Position numbers and translations under genes: made by a program
DNA from: Lantana camara
Taxonomy: Eukaryota > Streptophyta > Magnoliopsida > Lamiales > Verbenaceae
DNA length: 64,000 nucleotides
NCBI GenBank assembly: GCA_037501455.1
Contig: CM074858.1
Coordinates: 89,998,501-90,062,500 of the forward strand
Direction: 5' to 3'
Part shown: positions 56,465-64,000 of the stretch, piece after piece
How positions within the stretch are numbered: the stretch's first letter is position 1
Layout of the letters: each line of letters begins with the position of its first letter
Notes under the pieces: generated by a model
The model's database searches: none
The model's input: the letters and a program-made list of their open reading frames with translations, nothing else
Told to the model about the DNA's origin: nothing

Positions 56465-59400
56465 TGTAGCACCCCACACGTGAGGCACCACATCCCCCGC
56501 ACTAAGGCTCAACACGAGTAACGAAATTGTAAATCCGCACCCGTATCAAACCCTAGCGAACGGGAGACAAACATAAAAACTTTCCTAAGCCAGGCGGAGC
56601 TAGACCCTGCAACGAATACCAATTCACAAAGTATAAAGCATAGCAAAGCCAGAGTTCAATCATATCAACCATAACCAGAATTGGGCTCTTCAGGCCTCTT
56701 TTAAACTCATAATTACAGTCCAATAAAACAATTCAATTATGATTACATAATTATTCAAGTTCATGATACCATAGAATCGATACAGACATAAATCCAATAC
56801 ATGAGTGAGTGCAAAGACTCTCCTAACCTACTCGACCAACTTAACAACTCCAACACCTCCGCCTAGCCCGAAACTCCAAATATCAAACCTGCACACTAAA
56901 AGATTGGGGAGGGAGAGGGGTCAGTCTCTAGAAGACTGAGTGAGCAGGAGCGATATATATATAAAAACATGCACATGCAAGTCATAAATTCCGAACAAGG
57001 TTTTAGTTGAGATGAGTTCCCTAAAAGGGCAAGAGAAAGACTAATCAGCGCTCGGATTTTATGACTAATCATATTAATTTCATTCCATTCATAAATCATA
57101 CATAAATATAAGGCTCGGCGAGTGAGCGTGCACAACCTCCATCCAAACTCCGACCGTGTACATAAATATCAGTAATATATTGATTAGGCGATCAGGCAAT
57201 ATATCATAATACACACAGACCATAAATCATAACATAAATATGCGTTTGGGCAATCCGTATCCCGGCCTTCCCGCACGGTGCATAATTCTATCAAAACATA
57301 TATATATATAAGAAGAGGCTTAAATCCTAACCAACCTTCTTCCTCCGGGTGGTGGACGGGCTTGCAAGACCCGGCCACCGGTTTATACATGGGCCAGTGG
57401 GGGTACATGAATTCCCCAAGGGCACTCAGCTCCCATTCCCCGCTAAACCTCCTAGCGAGGGCCGGTATCACCGTAGTTGGTTGGGACTAGTATATGGGAT
57501 CCCCGTCAGCCCATGCTTCCTCGGTTAGCCACATATACTAAGTCCCGGGGCCCGTTCAGTAATAAGTAATAAATGTGTCTCGCCAAAACATAACAATCAT
57601 AAGTACATACCATAATTCATAAATCATTTGAAAAGGGTTTACTCGATCAATACATACTATAAGAAATCATACCTTACCGTGTAATTCGGCATATGCTATA
57701 TACGTACCTCTCCGTGTCATCCGAATCCGTAGCTAGCATGAAGACACACGGTTTGGAGCATAGCCTCATTACAAAACCATTTTTTAAGCTTATATACGCT
57801 CATGCGTATAACTCAGAAGAATTTACTCGATAACTTCATTTGAAAACCATATATATATAATCATAAGGTTTTGGCCAAAGCTTTTCACATAAGGGTTGTA
57901 GGGTTTGTTACATAGCTAAAACAAAAACCACCCTCACCTGAACCGTGACGAAACAAGGAACGGGTTAACAAGTGCCCGAAGGATCAAGATCTCTCCACCC
58001 TGGAGATAAACTGTACAAAAGACAACATGACGTGTTGGTGAGACTCGAGACTTCAATGAACCATATATGACGCACGGCAGTGAAGTGAATATGAAATGAA
58101 TGCATATATGATCATGTTATATCATAGAAACATTCATGTGCACTATCAATGCCATTAAGGCGTATAACAAGCCATTCATTCAAATACTTTCAAGAAGTGA
58201 AGGTATCATACTCATTTATTTCATATCCTTCCTAATTCTTAGCAATATCTTACAAAATCTTAGAACCATAATCATAATATACCTTCGAACATGTTTACAT
58301 TGAGTAGGATACACAAAAAAGGCAAAGAACATCACTTAAGACATCAAAAGAATGTAAGAATGTACTTAATATTTCATATAGAAGCATTTAAGCCACGTCA
58401 AAGTAATTCACTAAAAGCATACTTTAACCCTCATCCAAATATCATGAAATTACATCATAATGCTCCCAACATATAGCAAAACAATTTCATAGTTCAACAC
58501 AAAAGGAGATAAAGTCATTCAAGAGGTGAAACAAATCAAAAACCGAAAAGGAAGCAACACGGACTGCGCAGGGGAAGGGACACGGGGGTGTCACCAACCC
58601 TAGCCAAACTGAGCCACGGGCGTGGCTCAGTACAGAGCTGCCCAGAAGGTGTGACACGCCCGTGTCTCACTCTTATGAGTGAATGAGACACGGGGGTGTC
58701 ACGGTACAGAACTTGGGGCGTTCATAGAGTTTTCCGGCAAAACTGAACTCATAGAAAATCAATCCAAAAACATACCAAATGAACTCCAAATGCTCTGAAA
58801 CTTAATATACAACATATTTGGCATGTTATGAACATTTTTAATTTAGAGTGCAAAGGCTAAATCACACGTTAAGATCATCGAATCCATGCAACAAAACTGG
58901 GTCGCCAAAATCGCACATATGAACCCTAATGATTCCATCATGCCTTGATCAAGTACTTAGGGGTTGAATTTGGATCTGAAACTTTGGGGAATGCATGCTA
59001 ACATACTAAAAAACTAATATACATCATATATATGCAAGATGACCCAATTTAAAGCACATTAAGGTGACCAACAACCACACATAGGCAACAGCAACAAATC
59101 TGTCATGGAGCATGCATAAAAACAGGCCATGTATTTCGGTTTTGAGGCTTCAAATGGATCCAAATACTTGAAACATGAATGCTAACATATATAACAATGA
59201 GTGTACATCAACTCCAAGCAGATTCACACGAAATGGAGACCATTTGATCAAGCAACAACACAAAATTTCACACAGCAGTTCGAAAACAGGGGAAGTAGTT
59301 TGATCATCAAGTTTGGAGCTCCATATCTCAAAATTTTATAAAAGGAGCAAGAGAAGAAATCCTCCTAACATCATATACTATCAGTTAGGAAAGAAATAAG

Positions 59401-60523
59401 CCAAGAAACAAGCTCATATACTCATTTACAAGCAAGGAAATCAGCTACACAAGCAAATAGGTCACTAGAACAAAAAAACCCTAAAAGTTCATACCAATCT
59501 CATAATTCAAACCCTAATCAAATCTGATCCAAAACATGTATTAAATAGGTGAAATCAAGCATGATAGAGTGGAGAAGACATAATTATTCATACCTTGAAG
59601 ATTTGGTGAAGGAGGGAAGAGATTTGAGCTCAAAATCTCAAGAGTGGCCTAGGGTTTTCTCTCCTTTCTTCTCTTCCTCCATATCGATCAGTTGCAGAAT
59701 GAGAGGAGATATTTTGGCTCGGTTTTTGCAGCAAAAAGGGTAGGAGAAAGGGTTTAACTCAAGTACACAAGCCATGGTTAAGGTATGGTTAGGTTAGGGG
59801 GGGTGTTAAGGGTCCCACCATGAAGACTAGTCAACATAAGGGCTCTTCTTGCACGAGTTGCTCGTTACGGTTGGATTTCGGAGGTCTTAATGATTTCAAA
59901 AAGGTATGAGGCTTGTTCCATTGTCTCCGAATCGTCGATACGAAGGCAACGGAGGTGTCGGAATTCGAATCCGAATTCCCGAGCTCAAGATATCACGCAC
60001 GGAACCAAGGGTGCGCTAATTGCTCGTTAGCCCCCGATTTGGTTCCACAATCAAAATTAAATTCATAAACACGTCAAATAAATCCGAAAACATAAACCGA
60101 GCATACATGCATGTTCATAACACACATATTTACGACATACTAAATTTCCATACCAATCCGATATCATTACATATATGAACGAAGCACAAATAGAACACTC
60201 ATGCGCATGAACGAATTCATTTTATTATAAATAAATTACTAAACTTAAATTCCATATTAATTAAATTAAAACCAACTAATAACAGGTTGAAATTAATTAA
60301 CGAAATTACCGAAATATTTAAGGTAACATAAAACCCTAATTGAGAATTTAAACACTAAGTATCAAGGTAAAATAAAATGAATTAAATTAAAATAGAAATA
60401 GTTTATAGTTTAAAACAAATATAAACATTTATAAACAATTAATCATATAATTAAATAATTAAATAGCGCAATTTATAAACAATTACGTCACATTATTATA
60501 AACTGAAAAACTGGGGCGTTACA
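56465..60523 (-). repeat. LTR 2 (shared middle LTR) of array J
   Basis: 4059 bp; differs from LTR 1 at three positions that I noticed. It serves both units, as expected from unequal crossing over or recombination with a one-LTR circle. The inverted-repeat cluster is at 58579-58701. Confidence 0.93.
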
Positions 60524-60582
60524 ATCTCTCCCCCTTAAAAAGAATCCGTCCTCGGATTCAAAACACGCTTGAAATCAAACAA

Positions 60583-60745
60583 TGAGAGATTCCCCGTCTC
60601 TCACAAATAACAAGGAGAGAGCCCCGTCTCTCAAGCAGCAATGAGAGAACCCCGTCTCTCCAACAACAATGAGAGAACCCCGTCTCTCACGAACAAAGAG
60701 AGTACCCCGTCTCTCAAACAAAAATAAGAGAATCCCCGTCTCTTA
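60583..60745. repeat. six-unit stem-loop array in J internal region 2
   Basis: Same as 53522-53684, shifted by 7061 bp. Confidence 0.9.
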
Positions 60746-63501
60746 ACCGAAAATAAAGCAAGGAAGTCTCCAATACTCCCAAGCAACTCACGCAAAACCA
60801 AATTTAAAATCACGTAAGGCACCCAAAGCAAGTAATAAATGTCGCCCACATTAATATTCAATTACTCCAAGTAATTTAACACATTACAGATCAAAGCACC
60901 TAACATAAAAATTATAAAAGTTAAATTGGCATAGATGCATGTATCATGAATGCTATAAGTACCGTTCACCGTAGTTTACAAAATTCAGATTTGTGAGTTG
61001 TCGTTGCCCAAGATACGATCTATCCTGAATGTAGCTCAGTGCCCAGCTTATCTTTTACCTCTTCAGGATACCCCGATGAAACCATTGATAAATCCTCTAA
61101 GGAGGATATTCTTGGATCCTTTCTAACTTGTGTTGCTACCCAACCTCTTCAATCCTTATCCGAATCGTTGCTTAACATATCCCCGAGGATTACCACTCTG
61201 AGCAAACTTGATGATTCGATCCCAACCTTACGATTTATTCTTATAGTCTCTCTCAACACAATTCTCTTCCCACCTTCCGTTCCTCTTGTCCGTTCATTCC
61301 CTTTTTACCCCATCAATGTTATATTCGATAACTGGTCCCAAATTTCCTTAACCGAAGATAGAAGGTTCTTGATGATTCTTGAAATTTGAGACTAATCCTC
61401 CAATTATCACCCTTTTTGATTTGGTCTCTACTTAGGCTTCCTTCTGGATTATCGTTGATATAACTAATAACTCGATGATATCGTCTTGGACCCTTTCGCA
61501 CTTCACTGAATAAATCTTGATCGACACCATCCCCTTATATAATAGCTTGATTCGGTTTTCCCCTTGTTAAATCTAACTTAGAAATCCATAGAAACTCTCT
61601 TATAATTTCATTACCTCCCGACCAGAGTTCCATACGTAGCTTCCCTCTTAATAACTTAACCATAAGCACCGTCTTATTCATTCCTAATCACCACCCTTAG
61701 GACTCCCAGATTCTCCTTAATTTGCATCCTCGTTATTACTCCTAACATATTCATTCGAGCACCTTTCCCATCCTCCAACTCACCTCTCGGTCGTGCTCTC
61801 CCCCTTAGAATTTTTCGCTCTTACATGTCTAACTCCATGAATCCTTCTTTTATTGAAATTTTTGCTGAGCCACTTCTATTTCTTTCTCTTCTTGAAATCT
61901 AGACCAATTTAATTCCCTCTTGTATTTCCATTCTTTCAACTAAAGGTAATCCCTTCAAGGTCGAAAAGGAGTTACATTATTTCCTAACCAATGCTCCATT
62001 ATTTGGAAGTTTAGTTGAATTCGTTACTTCGCCTCTGAGCTTAAGGTTTCTCCAAAACTCTTCAACTTAGTTTCTTCGGTGTAGATTGTGCTAGCTAAGC
62101 TACATACCCGCAATCCCCAAGATATAACCCAACTATTCTTCTCGTCTTGATTCGAGTAAGCCTTGATCAAAGAATCGCTTGATGGACAAGGTGTAGCCAT
62201 TCCCTATCAATTAAACACTAACCCATGCATGTTGGATTAACATGTCAATGCACTTAACAAACAGTCAAAGATGCAACGATGCAACACGTTGGAGAAATTA
62301 TATTAATTAAACATAAACGTACATATAGATGAAGAAAGCAATTAATTTAAATCGATGCATGATGCTCATGCCATGAATATGCAGAACCTGTCACCGAGGT
62401 GGTAAGTTTTTAGCTTGACGACGTGCTCCTCATCCCCATAATTGTAACTTTCTTTGAAGACATTAATAACTCCTTAGCTTTCCATGGTTTTCGAATTTCC
62501 CTAATCATCTTGCATTCATTCGTATATCCCATGGCCCGAACGTACTATTCTTGAACTCAAGATCTTATTTGTCAATGGAGTTTACCCCTCAACGTACTTC
62601 CAAGCATCAACCTCCAAAGGTCGTCCAAATCTTCATCTTGATGTCTCCATGTTCCAAGGTTCCAAGAAGATGACGTAATTTGTATTCCTCGATGCTTATA
62701 AGTCCCTTTTGCCTTGCGTCCATTCGTTGTCCCACGCTTATATTCGCATCAAGTGAGCTTCCATATTTCACCTCATAATAAGCCTTGTGATTAACGGCTC
62801 CCAATCCTTGCATCTGAGTTGAGTCGAATCCTAACACATCATGTATCCGACTCCTTGAAGCTTCCCAATTTGGCCTTCCAATCGCTCAACCATTCCAAAC
62901 TCGGAGCTTCAAAGGTGAACCTTGGGGCATTTACTCTTGTATTAGATGTCTCCAAAAATCGGGGTGGTGAAGAGCTCCACACCCCTCTCGTTGTCTCACG
63001 CATCCCTTAAGTCGGAACTTGAGTCTTTGCAATTCTTGTATGTCGAGAACTTTAAAGGTTTGTAGGTAGGGCAAGATTGATGAACCCTCCCGTGATCCAA
63101 GCTTCCTCCCATGATACGAGCCATGATAGATGGTTTCATTGTACACGCCACGGAATTTGAACACTCGGCATTCAAATTACCTTGTCAATTGTAGTTGGTG
63201 TGAATGGTAGCTTTGTTCGCATGATAGTAACCTATATAAGAAAGATCAACTCAAATATGGATGCATGAAGATTAGCGTATGCTTATGACACGTAATTAAA
63301 TGAATCAAGGCACATAGAATGCAAATTGCAACACTCAAAGCAACTAAATGAAAGCGTAGATTGCATACATATATTAAGCAATTTCCAACAATTAGTGTCA
63401 AATATTCATGCCAAAACGATGCAATGAACATATTAGCAAGTAGTTCCTATGCCGTGCGACCTAACTGACTCAAACACGACTCAAGAACACCGGTTTTGCA
63501 A

Positions 63502-63517
63502 CCGGGCTCTGATACCA
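63502..63517 (-). promoter_or_regulatory. primer binding site of J unit 2 (tRNA-iMet)
   Basis: Minus strand TGGTATCAGAGCCCGG, 8 nt from LTR 3. Confidence 0.9.
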
Positions 63518-63525
63518 CTTAAGGA

Positions 63526-64000
63526 TGTAGCACCCCACACGTGAGGTACCACATCCCCCGCACTAAGGCTCAACACGAGTAACGAAATTGTAAATCCGCA
63601 CCCGTATCAAACCCTAGCGAACGGGAGACAAACATAAAAACTTTCCTAAGCCAGGCGGAGCTAGACCCTGCAACGAATACCAATTCACAAAGTATAAAGC
63701 ATAGCAAAGCCAGAGTTCAATCATATCAACCATAACCAGAATTGGGCTCTTCAGGCCTCTTTTAAACTCATAATTACAGTCCAATAAAACAATTCAATTA
63801 TGATTACATAATTATTCAAGTTCATGATACCATAGAATCGATACAGACATAAATCCAATACATGAGTGAGTGCAAAGACTCTCCTAACCTACTCGACCAA
63901 CTTAACAACTCCAACACCTCCGCCTAGCCCGAAACTCCAAATATCAAACCTGCACACTAAAAGATTGGGGAGGGAGAGGGGTCAGTCTCTAGAAGACTGA
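63526..64000 (-). repeat. LTR 3 of array J, cut by window end
   Basis: The first 475 bp match LTRs 1 and 2, with one difference noticed at 63547 (GAGGTACC against GAGGCACC). Confidence 0.92.

Larger units (their letters stand above)
60524..63525 (-). other. internal region 2 of array J, non-coding
   Basis: 3002 bp; differs from internal region 1 at one position that I noticed (62534). Polypurine tract at 60524-60541, hairpin at 60542-60559, stem-loop array at 60583-60745. Confidence 0.85.
49404..64000 (-). mobile_element. tandem LARD array J (LTR-internal-LTR-internal-LTR)
   Basis: LTRs start at 49404, 56465 and 63526, an exact 7061-bp period. The first two are 4059 bp each; the third is cut by the window end. 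Two internal regions (53463-56464 and 60524-63525) are 3002 bp each. Primer sites and polypurine tracts show minus-strand orientation. No gag or pol domain is recognisable. LTR and internal lengths fit the LARD class. The two 7061-bp units differ at only four positions that I noticed (52384/59445, 52417/59478, 52819/59880, 55473/62534). The left flank is integrase-coding DNA of H. The right end, and any further copies, lie outside the window. Confidence 0.92.

Overview
The window is repeat-dense nuclear DNA from a flowering plant, most likely a eudicot with a large genome. I find no convincing host gene, tRNA or rRNA gene. Almost every base can be assigned to LTR retrotransposons inserted into one another, plus one LINE remnant. 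The plant assignment rests on Ty3/gypsy chromoviruses of Tekay/Del type (gag, protease, RT, RNase H, integrase, chromodomain; initiator tRNA-Met primer sites), Tat-lineage gypsy polyproteins with a second RNase H, copia-like solo LTRs and an L1-type LINE. Species cannot be named from the sequence alone.

Layout. (1) 2-11703: a copia-like solo LTR, split by a Tekay-type solo LTR (1018-10899), which is itself split by a non-autonomous LARD-like element A (2898-9554, minus strand). (2) 11704-11908 and 24946-25385: two halves of one Tat-type gag, separated by a full-length decayed Tekay element B (11909-24940, plus strand) that carries a solo LTR in its gag (15719-18274). (3) 25386-39490: Tekay element C, minus strand. 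Its 3' LTR is truncated at 25386 and holds a solo LTR (25967-28859); its 5' LTR holds a copia-like solo LTR (35630-37847). (4) 39491 to about 40340: LINE remnant, minus strand, into which C inserted. (5) About 40371-49403: Tat-type element H, plus strand, with a solo LTR (40791-43814) in its 5' LTR. It is cut at the start of integrase by (6) 49404-64000: a tandem LARD array J, LTR-internal-LTR-internal-LTR, with an exact 7061-bp period and almost no divergence, running off the right edge.

Most boundaries are supported by TG...CA ends and 5-bp target duplications (cttta, agaag, tatat, atagg and cgccg exact; gatga/ggtga and ccaag/acaag with one mismatch). All coding regions are broken by stops and frameshifts, and several catalytic residues are changed, so B, C and H are dead copies. 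A and J have no recognisable gag or pol. They keep a Tekay-like primer site, polypurine tract and LTR core, so they presumably relied on Tekay proteins supplied in trans.

The most interesting signals are non-coding. First, the LARD internal regions carry an array of small stem-loops at a period of about 28 bp, with an invariant CCCCG loop and stems that change on both sides together. Second, the Tekay/LARD LTR families each carry a cluster of family-specific short inverted repeats at a similar relative position. Third, a hairpin with an AGGA-like loop abuts the polypurine tract and overlaps the pol stop codon in the autonomous elements. Together these suggest conserved RNA or DNA structures shared between autonomous and parasitic elements.
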